From Hypericum androsaemum (lineage: Eukaryota; Streptophyta; Magnoliopsida; Malpighiales; Hypericaceae), in assembly GCA_963995505.1 (NCBI GenBank), contig OZ023181.1:22130221-22194220 (forward strand): 64,000 bases of DNA, read 5' to 3'. This document shows, piece by piece, positions 43,253 through 54,437 of the stretch. Positions within the stretch are counted from its first letter, which is position 1, and every line of letters begins with the position of its first letter. Both the position numbers and the translations under genes were made by a program. The notes under the pieces are model-generated. The model ran no database searches and was not told the origin of the DNA. It saw nothing but the letters and a program-made list of their open reading frames with translations.

Positions 43253-44602
43253 TGTAAGAATTGAATAACCAAAGTGATAAGCTAGCTAAGTTTTGGGTAG
43301 TAATTGGGTTTTCTTAACAACTTGTGGGCTATATGGGAAGTTTACCACGTAACCCTAGCCTGATTAGGCAAAACTAGGGTTTTAACCCCGAATTTGGCCT
43401 TAAATAGGAGTGGGCCATCCTCCTTATTCTGTCAGGAAAAAAAAGGGCTCACGAAAATTCCCCCTTTTTGCATAGACGAAGGGCACACTCAGACCAGGAA
43501 GGACGTTATAGGAGAAGACGAAGCCATAGGAGAATCAGAGGGTAAGTATGAGATTCTCCCTAGTCCCTATCCTTCTGTTTTGAGTGTTTTGGAAGAAAAC
43601 TCACGAGATGTGTTTAAAAGGGAGGAGAATTGATCAACCAGACGAAAGAACGTCAAGGGAACAAGTCAGGACCGTGGGAATCGAAGGGTAAGCCGTTCGC
43701 CCTTCCTCCCTTGACTGTGCTGATTTTCGTCCGTAGGGTTAATGTAGAATTCATGTAGGACTTTGGGAGGGCCATCCGTGGAGTGATCGATAAGTTTGGT
43801 AAACTGAGATTAAGAGCGACTCGGCTCCAGGTAAGTGGGATTCTGTGATTCGGTTTGTGATCTTTGGTTCGTTCTGTGAAGTGAAATCCTGTGATTCTGA
43901 TTTTCCGGTTTATGATTGTTCGATCAATTCCGAATGTGATTCTGATACGAGTGTTCTGATCTGATCTGTCCGAATTCTGTAATGGCATGCAGGATTATTC
44001 TCACGACATTTGGCCCCGTAGTTTATTCACACCGATGAAGGGGCTACCAGGTAACCCTAGGTGTGGGTAATCAAAAGGGGTGGGTGGGAATATTCTGGGC
44101 TCGTGGAAGGGATACTTTCCTGTCATATGGGCCTGCACCGCAGGAATGGAAAAGTATTTATCTGTGCCCCACGAGAATCCCGTCATGATATGTGCTATGC
44201 TCCGGAGTCCTATTGTGTAGTTGGCTAAGTAAACTAGTAATTATTCGTAAGAGTTCGAGTGTCTGTAAGCCAGACTTTGCTGTGAAATATATTTACTTTC
44301 GTTTCGTTTCGTTCTTTCCACTTACTGAGTTATTCAATTCACCCTAGTTGTGTGTGTTTTCAGATCGTTCAGGTGAGGGTCGGGATCGGGAGTAGAGGGT
44401 TCGGCTGCATGCATCATCATTTGATTTCCAATAAAGGCGGATGATTTTCCGATTATTAGTTTTTGGTTTTTGATGACAATTGTTGGATTCTTTTCAAGTA
44501 TTAATTATTCAGATGTTTGAGTTATTTCGTAATAAAAGTCTAGTGCCTATCAGAGTATTTTACGCCTCGGGCATTTGTCACTCTTATTTTTGGGTCGTGA
44601 CA
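43253..44602. mobile_element. Solo LTR of an LTR retrotransposon, 1350 bp
   Basis: Begins TGTAAGAATTG and ends GGGTCGTGACA (TG...CA) with a perfect 5-bp target duplication cttaa at 43248-43252 and 44603-44607. The right segmental copy has the empty site (acacttaataatg near 48585). No internal gag-pol or second LTR is present, so it arose by LTR-LTR recombination. Parts such as TTAAATAGGAG (TATA-like) near 43402 and the GTCGTGACA end resemble Ty3/Gypsy chromovirus LTRs. Its family is inferred from that only. Confidence 0.88.
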
Positions 44603-44607
44603 CTTAA

Positions 44608-45433
44608 TAATGTAAATTTTTTATAAAATGATCTTTTGATAATCTCTTTAAATTGATAAAAAATTTAGTTTAAACCAGTATTAAAATTTAATAACTAATC
44701 TATCATAATAACTAATAATTTTTTAGAAAATATTAGTGTTAATTTCGTACAAATGGATATTTTTGAATTAATACATAATTTTTTACATATTTTATGAATT
44801 TAAAAATATTTTAAGATACTTGTGCTATACTTGCTTGTTTGATCATTTTTATTAAATCATCATTTATCTTAATTGTCTTCAAATAGTCTTTGTGGTCGAT
44901 CGTATTGTTGTAAAAAAATCACAATCGAGTGTAGCATTTGAATAATACAATAAGTCGAGATGACTAAATTTTTTATAATTTTTTAGTGACTTGAATACAT
45001 ACAATATTTTTTTATATTTACATGTTTATTTACCAAAAACTCAATCCGGATGATTTTGGAGATAAGAAAAACTTAGACATTCTTATGTGATTACCTTTTT
45101 AAAGTGACATTTTTTTGCAATCTCAAGGGTTTTATTTTAATCAAGTATAGCCAAAACAAGAAGCCGAATGTCCAAAGCAAAGCCGCATAACTTGCATTAC
45201 ATGAGAACCTTGCATAGGTCACATCCGACCGCCTTAATGATGATGAATCTTAGAACCTTATTAAATCGATAATAGGAATTAAAAAAAATCGATAATAGGA
45301 AATTAAGCCGCAAATACATTCTCCAATTGATGAGTCAAAATATTTTATTACTCCAATAACAATAAAGGAGATGAAACAAACGAAAAATAGACCAATACAT
45401 TCTTCAATTTCTAAATGTTGCACACGTGGCGGT
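44608..45433. other. Spacer, left segmental copy
   Basis: AT-rich spacer downstream of the GDSL fragment, aligning with 48586-49376. No exon visible. Confidence 0.6.
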
Positions 45434-45912
45434 TTACGCGGACGCAAGCTGGCTGAAACTGATTGGCTGAACAATGCCGGGCTCGCCGTTGAAAAGGAAC
45501 GTGGATGTGTAATTGGTAGCTTTCTGACTAGGATGGAATGCGTCCTAGAACTCGTAAATGTCCGTGAAACCTGTTTGATGCACATAACTTGTAAGTTTGG
45601 TCCGAAGAATTGATGCACATAACTTGTCCATTAAAGAGTCCATCTCCACAGCAAGCGTTGTAAATGTCCGTGAAACCTGTTTTAAAACCCGCCCGAATGA
45701 CACTATTCATTAATGTCAAATCGATTATCATCGTATCTTATTTCGAAGAATATATATGCGTGACGATTGGGGCAACAGCATTCCATTTTCGAAGGCAGCC
45801 ACCGGCCCCACCCGAAGTTTTGTTTATGGCTCGCGCGAAAGGGCTGCATCCCACCGGAGCAGTTCCCAGCATCGCAAATCTCCGAGCTCCCATGTCGTAA
45901 CAGGAATTATAG
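45434..45912 (-). pseudogene. GDSL esterase/lipase fragment, copy A
   Basis: Carries only the last two exons of a GDSL gene: YDMGARRFAMLGTAPVGC and TSGGAGGCLRKWNAVA, then TGFTDIYNACCGDGLFNGQ. Compared with the intact copy at 49377-53228, about 125 bp is missing from exon 4 (joined at gcgtgacgattgg, near 45761). The DxxH exon carries an internal local duplication (GATGCACATAACTTGT at 45577 and 45611) that destroys the frame. The 5' three exons are absent: the fragment stops at the duplication junction near 45905-45919. It is non-functional. Confidence 0.88.
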
Positions 45913-45918
45913 CTGGTT

Positions 45919-46290
45919 TTTCCTATGTCACATTTTGTCATGCTTGTCATCAGATGTTTGGGACGGATGCGTCTAAATTACTGGACTATATCGAATGCTT
46001 CCCCAATGGGTTCAACTCAGGAACCAAGATGGCGAAGGTTTGTGCAGATGCTAAAATTGAGTCTACCAATTGCAGGTGTTGAGCAGAGGGAGAGAGTTGT
46101 CTGAACTTGCAGAGTTATCTGGCTTCCAGTTCAATGAACCTGCACAACCAAGCTAGCGATATCCAGTCGTTCAGAACAAAACAATGTTCATGTCTCTTGA
46201 TCTTCTGGATCAGTGAAATACCATACGGTCTTGTGCAATATATGCAAAGATGACACCATGCAAGATCTGTAAATATTACATAGTTTTGTT
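45919..46290 (+). pseudogene. LTO1 3' fragment (pseudogene)
   Basis: Matches the end of the LTO1 penultimate intron and its last coding exons: MFGTDASKLLDYIECFPNGF, SGTKMAKVCADAKIE, then directly the final exon (LSRGRELSELAELSGFQ-like). The end of the penultimate exon, the intron and its acceptor region are fused by a deletion of roughly 240 bp (aaaattgagtctacc). It therefore lacks the GFPTW cis-Pro loop, and it also lacks the VKOR domain and the FWCSHC motif. It has no start and sits next to a GDSL fragment on the opposite strand. Confidence 0.9.
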
Positions 46291-46609
46291 GAAAATATCT
46301 TTGCCGATCTCCAGCAACGATTTTGATGATTTGATCAGCACGTTATATCTTGTGTAAATTAGCGTCCTCCTGGCCTCGAAGGTGGCCAATTTCTGGGCCA
46401 CTTCGAGGCTTCAAACGAGTAATTCATTGAATCAGGATGCTATTGATTCTTAATAACAATATATTGCTTCTTGCTCTATCTTGCATAGATATTCCGAATG
46501 GATGATCTATCTTGTCTGCAGAGCATGTGTTGTCCTTCGTAATACTATATCAAGTGGATATGTTTGCAGCCATCCAAATCTATGAAACAAAGCAAGCAAA
46601 CTCGAGGCT
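46291..46609. other. Spacer, right segmental copy
   Basis: Homologous to 39530-39892. It contains the 3' side of F-box copy B and no gene of its own. Confidence 0.6.
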
Positions 46610-48252
46610 TCAAGTCTGCATCCGCCATTGCCAGAACAAAGGAGATTCGCTGACCAGGGAAGACGCTTTTCCGATGCGATGATCAACAAATCTAAACACG
46701 CGGGCGCTGTGACCGCTCCGTTCTCCGATCAAATCCACATCGACTGGATCGCTGAAGTAAATGCAGTTCCCTTCGGCCCCAGGAAAATCAGCAGCTGATA
46801 TGGAGAAACTACACTCCTGGCCTAAGACAAACACTCGATCGCCTAAGGAACTAACGTCCACCCATGTCCCCCACTCCTCATCGAGCTTGTAAACCTTGAC
46901 ATCCACCGTGTGGGCTCGGTGCATGTTGTAGTTCCGTCTATACAAATGAGGGATGTCCGAGTTCATCTGCAGATAGATGCGAGTGTCCTCATCTTCGTCT
47001 CGGGCCCTTCGTTCTCCATCAAGATACCTTGCCACAGATAGTCACGAGTAAGATACTGCACACCACCATTGATTCAGAGAGAGATTCGAGCAAACAATGC
47101 GCCATTAACAACTAACTACAGCTGGAGGCCCCCTGACCATTTTTAAATTAGGAACTACAGCTGTGATTATTAACAGGGTTTCTACCATATAAGCTGAGAT
47201 TACCTGTCAACAACATAAAGATCGCCACACGAATGAACTAAGTTCTTCATCTCACCGCAGCCAAACAAGGGAGGAGCGTACTGCACCAAGTTGAGTCCGG
47301 AATCAATCCACCAGACAACTCCACATCGGTCAACGACGTAGAATTGACCTTTATACGCAATAATATCATCGTAATGAAAGCTCTGCTTATCCAGCAATGT
47401 CCACTCGTCATCCCCAAGTCTCCAGTATCCCAACTTCCCTTCGTGGATCAACGCGAGCAGCCCATAGCCTTGGCTGTTTGCGCCCACCCACGAAGCTGAA
47501 GTATACGGATAGAGCACTGCTTTGCTTATGCCAAACATGGAACATCCCCGGGCGAGTTTAAGAGTGTAAGCTCTCTCCAATTCAACCAAACGGAACTCCA
47601 ACATGTTCATATGCTTGGGCAGCGGACATGGTCCTGCAATTTGGTGGTTGGAGAGTGGGCTCAAGAGCTGCATTTCTCCCAGAGTTGACTCTTCAACCTT
47701 GGCCAACCCTATGGCAGTGCTTGGAGCTGATGAGGCCAGGCCTTCTTTGGATAAACCAGTTGAACATGGCAGGTCGCTGAAAGGGACAAAACACGAGAGA
47801 ACTAAGCACCATACTAAATACAAAACTAATATATCAGAATATCGGTATCTAACTCAAAATTTTACGATCAGGATCAAATCGATCTAATACATGTTAAAAT
47901 TTCTATATCCGATACGAAACCATATAACAATTCAAGTTATCTAGCGATCAATTAACATCTTTTTACTGCGACGAACGCATACTTTATAGCTTGGAAAGGA
48001 TACGGACCCGGTGACCGGTCGTTGGAGAGAGCAGATGGAGACTTGGGAGAAGAAGGCGTCGGCTGCGGTGGGCTTGGGAAGCTTGATCGGGTGGGCGGTC
48101 GTTCGCCGGTAAGAGGCGGGGACAGAGGACCTCCAGGAAGAGCACACGGCTCGGAATCTGTAGACGTCCACACGGGAATCCAGGTGGGTCCCTATCTTCT
48201 CCAGGATTTCTTTCGGGAGACCACTGGACCAGTCCCTGTAAGAGTCGCTCAT
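46610..48252 (-). CDS. F-box protein with DUF295 (KIB-like) domain, copy B
   Basis: Twin of the gene at 39893-41484. The ATG at 48252 gives MSDSYRDWSSGLPKEIL, with the F-box through FRAVCSSWRSSVP. Exon 2 (47776-47214) gives GEMQLLSPLSNHQIAGP and RCGVVWWIDSGLNLVQY. Exon 3 (47027-46610) gives VDVKVYKLDEEWGTWVDV, FVLGQECSFSISAADF, CIYFSDPVDVDL and a tail ending FWQWRMQT. Copy A has about ten extra residues near the end (KASFFIDKIGE region). Exon 1 here reads through SFPSYK to a possible donor GTATGC, but exon 2 would then be out of phase, so the junction is unresolved as in copy A. Both DUF295 exons are open, so this is probably an expressed gene or a very recent pseudogene. Confidence 0.83.
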
Positions 48253-49376
48253 CGTCACTTACCTCTCTCCTCGCTCTTGCTGCTGTTTGGCTTATCAGGT
48301 CAGGACAAAGAAATTGGAGTTTTCGCTTTTAGTTTATGGAGGAGGCCCGCTGCCTGGACCCACCCCAGCTGACCTTTTCTATCTTCCGCTTTGTACTTTT
48401 ACAAAAAATGTTGTGTTTCATACATTAATCAAAATTCGAGTTCGGTGATTATTCAACTTGAAAGAAATATTTTTATTAACTTAGTATGACAATCATTGCT
48501 AATAATCAAATGTATTTTTTGGTATGTAAAATTTTATTAGTCACCAAAAATATATCGTCAATTGTGTACAAATACACTTAATAATGTAAATTTTTTATAA
48601 AATGATCTTCTGATAATCTCAAACCAATAAAAATTTTTGGTTCGGACCAGTATTAAAATTTAATAACTCATTAATCATAATAATTAATATTTTTAAGAAA
48701 ATATTAGTGTTATTTTTGTATAATGTGATATTTTTGAATTAATACATAAATTTTTACATATTTTATGAATTTAAAAAATATTTTAAGATACTTGTGCTAT
48801 ACTTGCTTGTTTGATCATTTTTATTACATCATCATTTATCTTTTAAATTATCTTCAAGTAGTCTTTGTGGTCGTCGTATTGTTGTAAAAAAAATATAATC
48901 GAAAGTAGTATTTGAATAATGTAATAAGTCGAGATGGATAATTTTTTTATAATTTTTTGGTGACTTGAATACAGACATTATTTTTTTGTATTTACATATT
49001 TATTTACCAAAAACTCAATCTGGATAATTTTAGAGATAAAAAAAACTTAGACATTCTTATACCATTACCTCTCTAAAATTACATTTTTTCCAAAGTTTTA
49101 CTCTAATCAAATATATACGAAACAAGAAGGCGAATGTCCAAAGAAAAGCCGCATAACTTGCATTACATGAGAAGCTTGCATAGGTCACAGCCGACCGCCT
49201 TAATGATGATGAATCTTAGAACCTTATTAAATCGCTAACAGGAAATTAAGCCGCTATTACATTCTCCAATCGATAAGTCAAAGTATTTTATTACTCCAAT
49301 AACAATAAAGGAGATGAAACAAACGAAAAATAGGCCAATACATTCTTCGATTTCTAAATGTTGCACACGAGGCGGT
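48253..49376. other. F-box B upstream region and spacer
   Basis: Directly homologous to the left-copy spacer, without its three insertions. AT-rich, no exon. Confidence 0.65.
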
Positions 49377-52300
49377 CTACGCGGACGCAAGCTGGCTGAA
49401 GCTGATTGGCTGAACAATGTCGGGTCCACCGTAGAAAAGGAACGTGGATGTGTAATTGGTAGCTTTCTGGCTAGGATGGAATGCGTCCCAGAACACGTAC
49501 TCGTCACGGTTCGGACACAATTGTAAGTTTGGGTCCGAAGATTTGATGCACATAACTTGTCCATTAAAGAGTCCATCTCCACAGCAAGCTCTGTAAATGT
49601 CCGTGAAACCTGTATTAAACCCGCAGAATGATACCATTCGTTAAGTCGTTCTCAAATAGATTATCATCGTATCTTATTTCGATGAATATATGCGCGACAG
49701 GGGCTCACCGATTACTTTGTACGACTTGAGGAGGAGTTTAGTCATTGTGTACATGTCTGCTAGGGAGTACTTCATGTCGGGCAAGTCGGAGCTCATCTGC
49801 ACGAGCACCTTACTGATCGTTGCGTTGACGATTCGGGCAACTGCATTCCATTTTCGAAGGCAGCCACCGGCCCCACCCGAAGTTTTGTTTATGGCTCGCG
49901 CGAAAGGGCTGCATCCCACCGGAGCAGTTCCCAGCATTGCAAATCTCCGAGCTCCCATGTCGTACATTTCCTGCAAACGGAGTTATCGTCAATTCTCGTA
50001 CGCAGAAATTGACCTCAAAGACTAACAAGTTCTATTTCTCGGGTTTCATTGACTAAAAGTTACTGAATAGACCTGTAAGTAAGTTTGGTAAGAAGAGCGG
50101 AGAGAATCTATGAGCTCAGGCTGGGAAAGGTTCTTCGAATTGTATAGAAAATGATCGAAGATGTCGTTTGAGCTGACGCTGAAGAGGAATATGGAGTCGG
50201 CAAGCATCTTCGCCGTCAGATCTACACCGTTGATCGCAATCAGATATTGTCTCACCACCGCAAATTGTTCGATTTGATCTCCCAATGGAACAACCACTTG
50301 CTGCCAATATAACACGTGTTAACAAATCTGAAGGTGGGAGACGTAATTGATCATATACTTTGAATTACATGCTTGAGCAAGTACAAAATGAACGGCCCGG
50401 ATCATCTTCCGATGAATATTTTTCATCGGAATATGTTACAATCTTCATATACAACTCAAAGCTTTAAATCAACGAGTTAGTAAATTTTCAACACTTATAA
50501 ATTAGCCCACCACTCTTGCACTAAATATTGTGGTATTCTCAATACGTCTCTTCAAACGAGACTCATCGAGTCGAAGATTGTGCAAGTTTTGATTTCACCA
50601 ACGTGCGAGAAATGGTGGTCGTGCGAGCACAATAATAGGCACGACATCAACCCGCTCTAATACGATGTTAGAACCTCCACATCCGACCCAAAATTTTAAG
50701 ACAATGGGTTGACGAATTTTTAATACTTGTAAACTAGTCCACCACTCTTACACTAAGCAATGTGATATTGAGGTCATGCTAAAAAATGGAATATGAGTGC
50801 ATGTAAAAAGATGGACCACAATCATACGAAAAAAATTACGAAACACAAACTAGTAGCGCGTACATGAATTGATCGGGATTGGAATGTTCTAACAAAATTA
50901 TCCATGAAAACATGATCTTTAGGCCAAATTAGATCTTGTTACTCACCCAGTGAGGCTTGCCAGTCTCGTTGAGGATTCCCGAACCGCCGGATGCGAAATT
51001 GACGCCTTGTTGTATAGTCTCGTTGAAGATGGAAATATTGCTGAGTAAGTAAAGGTACGGTGGGGGACTATTCTCAAATCCCAAATGCATTGCTGCATAA
51101 CAGGAGAAATTACTCAATTAGAGTAGTAATCATACCGCGGTTTGAATCGTACGAGTGTTAAAATTCGGACTAATAATAATTTGATAATTTACGAGAGAGA
51201 AAATGAACGTTCAGTCATAAATTTGGAAAATGCTAAAAATGTTCCATCAATTAAGTATAGATGGTGTTCTTAGGAACAATTTTCACGTTATTAAATATTG
51301 TTGATATTCGATAATTCTTTGGAAGTAGAGATTTTTAGCGAGTACTCCTCAACATGATTTGATTGTCGCCAAGTCAGTATCAGCACATTGCCGTTTCTGG
51401 TTCGGTACTCTCGCAAGGTTCACAACACTAAGAAGATATGTATGATTTGTTTACTCTTTGCGGCACAATCTCGTAGCGAATATGGTCGTAAACAAATCGT
51501 GTAATATTCGATAGTTTTTTCAGTAACTGCGAATTTTTTCTGCATTCCATTTTACAAAATGTACAGGAGTGTGGTTAATATGGTCAAATTTATTGTTAGA
51601 CTTTGACGGCCAAGACCTGTTTTTAAACCTAGATTTACTACGGTGATTGGGCGCACTAAGGCGGTATGTGCCGAAGTGTAGTTATTGTAAATATTTACCG
51701 ATATATATAATACAAATCACTTATAAAAAAACTAAGAACAGGAATTCTAAAGAATAAGCAGTGATGCATATATTCAAAGAAATTTGGATAGTAGGTGCAT
51801 GGTTTAATTTTTTAATCTTTATTAACGAAAAATAAACGTTTTATTTAATTGAAAGAAAGAATAATTGAACAAAAAAATTAGTTGAGAAAAATATATAATG
51901 TACAAAAATTATACTGCATTTGTGTACAGTCGAGGGAAAATGCCCCTTTTACATAGGAATGACAGAAATACTCATATCCTGAGGGTCGGATCCTATCCTT
52001 ACCCTACGGGTCTAGGGTATGTTGACTTTGACTGGGTCTAGGGTAGGGTATGGGTATGGGTCCATGTTTAGAAGTAGGGTCTAGGGTAGGGTATGAATAC
52101 ATAGTTAGACCCTATGGGTCGGACCCTATCCTTGCATTTTTACTCTACTTTAGACTTTACTCTAATTAGACCATAGTGAGACCTTATTGATATTATATAT
52201 AATATACTTTATGGTTAACTTTAACATATTTATTATGTTATTACACAATCAGCTTAGAAGATGTCGTGAATGATGGATCACTAGAAGCCGATATTCTATA

Positions 52301-53228
52301 TTTTTCTTTTGTTGAATTATTTACGTACTTCAAACTTAAAAAGAAAAATGTTGTGCTATTGAAATTAAATTATAAAATTTGATGTTTCATTAATTTTCTA
52401 TTGAATATTGATGTGTAACGTAGTAGATGTCTTGAATTTATTTAAATTTTATATAAAAATAAACTTTTGTTAAAAAATTATTAAAATAGGTCAGACCCTG
52501 TAGACCCTGGGTCTCGAGGAGGGTAGGGTATGAATATAATAATAACAAAATTTGTAGGATCGAAGATAGGGTATAGGTCCAACTAAAAAAATTAGGGTAT
52601 GGGTAGGTCCTACCAATACCAATACGCTACCCTACCCTACTCATTGACATCCCTACTTTCACACATCAAGTGACTATGATGATGGCCCTTCTTGACCAAG
52701 AAAAAAACAAGTAAATTCGGATCACACGGAGGAGAACTAATTAACCAAGCACTAATATTGATGTTATTGACTAATAAGAGTTGGTCCAAGACTTTGAATG
52801 TATTGAGCTAAAATTTAACGATTGTAAAAAAAATTATTGAAAAAATTATTTCTAAATAGGATCGGATAGTATTCAACTTTAGAGAGGTTGGCAAAAGATG
52901 ATGCCGTTAAATATGCTGTGAAATACCGAGTGAAAGTAAACGTACCAACAAAATCAGCGAGGTTATATCCATTGCTGAATCGCCCTGTAGCAGTGGAATT
53001 AGGAAAATCAATGCCATAATTAGGGACGTTAGCTATTGCCAAGCTACCGTTGAGGTAGTTGTTAGTACCAACGTCGACGATCGAATCGCCGAACACAAAA
53101 AAAGCCGGTACGATGGGTTGCCCACTGGCCTTTCCGAGATGCAAGTTGATGGCTACCAAGAAAATACAAAATAAGACCAATAGTAACTTGTTACATTTGC
53201 CACATGAGCTAAATGTGTTATTGTCCAT
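49377..53228 (-). CDS. GDSL esterase/lipase, copy B
   Basis: A secreted SGNH-hydrolase of the plant GDSL family, acting on ester bonds of lipids or cutin-type substrates; the real substrate is unknown. Five exons run from 53228 (MDNNTFSSCGKCNKL) to the stop at 49377. A hydrophobic signal peptide (LLLVLFCIFLVAINLHL) precedes block I FFVFGDSIVDVGTNNY with the nucleophile Ser. Block II is GVNFASGGSGIL. Block III reads VSSNDIFDHF, with Ser in place of the usual Gly of GxND. Block V is DAFHPSQ with the catalytic Asp and His. Exon 4 carries MGARRFAMLGTAPVGCSP. The first intron is about 1.8 kb and holds a hAT-like element at 51954-52655. The gene is the parent of fragment A at 45434-45912. Confidence 0.92.
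51954..52655. mobile_element. Non-autonomous hAT-like DNA transposon, copy 2
   Basis: Sister of the element at 404-1147. The ends are TAGGAATGACA and TTGACATCCCTA with a near-perfect 8-bp target duplication, cttttaca (51946-51953) and ctttcaca (52656-52663). It shares GGGTCTAGGGTAGGGTATG-type subterminal repeats and long stretches such as GATGTCGTGAATGATGGATC. It lies within the first intron of GDSL gene B. No transposase. Confidence 0.85.
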
Positions 53229-54117
53229 AACACAATTTTATGAATGTGGTTGTTAATGTTCTAATTTGTTCAAAAATTAATACTTGCTTCCTGCTATTTA
53301 TATTGCAAAATTGGGAAACAATTGGTAGGATCAATGAGGGTTACTGTCATATTGTCATTTCCCAGTTCCACAACTATGATAATTTTTTATCAGGTTTTTT
53401 TAATGAATTATTTAGTATCTAGATACTCACTTAGCCGACTATTTCAGGTTCTAGTCGAATAAGACATTTGAGTGATAGTATAACTCTCCAATAAGTATTT
53501 AATAATATCGTATTTCTAATTATTGGTATTCAAAATGTGTTGTATTTATCGGTTGATCTAAGTTTTTTTTAGTTTTTAATTATTTGTCGATAATTTTTAA
53601 TGAGTAAAGGAGTAGCGTAAGAAAGCCACGTTTTGATCGTTTTTGGTTTGTTAGTTTTCTGCGTCGAATAACGGCCGCAGAAAAAGAAATATTCTCGTGA
53701 ATATGTATGTAAATTTACTGTAGCTTTCTTTGGTTTTGCTCTACAATTTTGTTTTCACCTTTCTACTAGCTACGATAAGTCTGTCGATAATTTCTGTAAA
53801 TCAAGCAGAAATTGACATTGACGTATTTATCTTCCAAGACAGGTTAATTTTTTTGGTAAGTAAATTTTATTAATATAAATACTTACGACTTGTTAAGTGT
53901 GGAAATTTTTTTGCGAGGATAAGATTTTCAGCTCTATCAAAATCTTATGGCGATGATACCCAGTGGCCCTGTCGTACGGCAGCTAGTTCTATCATCCATT
54001 TGCCGGAAACCAGTTCTATTATTTTTATTGGTTAAAATTATCTACCGTACAAACATTTATTGGATTAATTTGAAATAGAATCACGTAAAATTTGTAAATG
54101 GTGGTAAAGTTTTTCAA

Positions 54118-54141
54118 ATATATATATATATATATATATAA
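54118..54141. repeat. TA dinucleotide repeat
   Basis: About 12 TA units directly before the solo Cassandra-type LTR. Confidence 0.9.
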
Positions 54142-54179
54142 ATTTTAAGATGATCTCCAATATGAATAGAATGTTATTA

Positions 54180-54437
54180 TTGTCCTAACTCCGTAATCTG
54201 ATTGACTGTCTCCACAGATCAATACGGGTATTTTCCGGCGTGCTTTGTCCTCACTCGCACGCATCCTGAAAAATTTCTCAGTAGGTCACCCATCCTGATC
54301 ATATTTCTGGCCAAATACGTTTAACATTGGAGTTATCTCAAGATGTGTGACAGAAAAAAGGGTACACCTTATTAGTATGGATAATACCAATCAAATTATT
54401 TAAAATTTTCAGACATAATATATCATTTTCGAAGTAA
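54180..54437 (-). mobile_element. Solo Cassandra-type TRIM LTR with 5S-like sequence
   Basis: Aligns with the LTRs at 58296-58890: GTAATCTGATTGACTGTCTC, GTGCTTTGTCCTCACTCGCA, GGTCACCCATCCTGATC, GTTTAACATTGGAGTT and CAGACATAATATATCATTT. The AGGTCACCCATCCT...GTTTAAC...GGAGTT part is the reverse complement of the 3' half of plant 5S rRNA, the hallmark of Cassandra retrotransposons. One LTR only; no second copy or internal part is seen next to it. The ends are approximate. Confidence 0.8.

Larger units (their letters stand above)
38918..45905. repeat. Segmental duplication, left copy
   Basis: Starts within the penultimate LTO1 intron (CCTTTGTCACATTTTTTCATG) and ends inside a GDSL gene fragment (GCTCCCATGTCGTA). 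It matches 45919-49965 in the same order and orientation: LTO1 3' end, F-box gene, AT-rich spacer, GDSL 3' end. It is about 2.9 kb longer than the right copy. Three insertions (41638-42774, 42858-43153 and 43253-44602) account for most of that difference. It also lacks about 125 bp of the GDSL exon 4 region. Confidence 0.9.
45919..49965. repeat. Segmental duplication, right copy
   Basis: Runs from the LTO1 fragment through F-box copy B to exon 4 of the intact GDSL gene B. It keeps the uninterrupted (empty) sites of the three insertions seen in the left copy. Coding exons of the twin F-box genes differ at only a few positions per 100 bases by eye. Confidence 0.9.

Noticed and set aside
45955..46155. 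A second LTO1 gene
   Set aside because: It lacks the VKOR domain, the FWCSHC motif and a start, and two exons are fused by a deletion, so it is a fragment.
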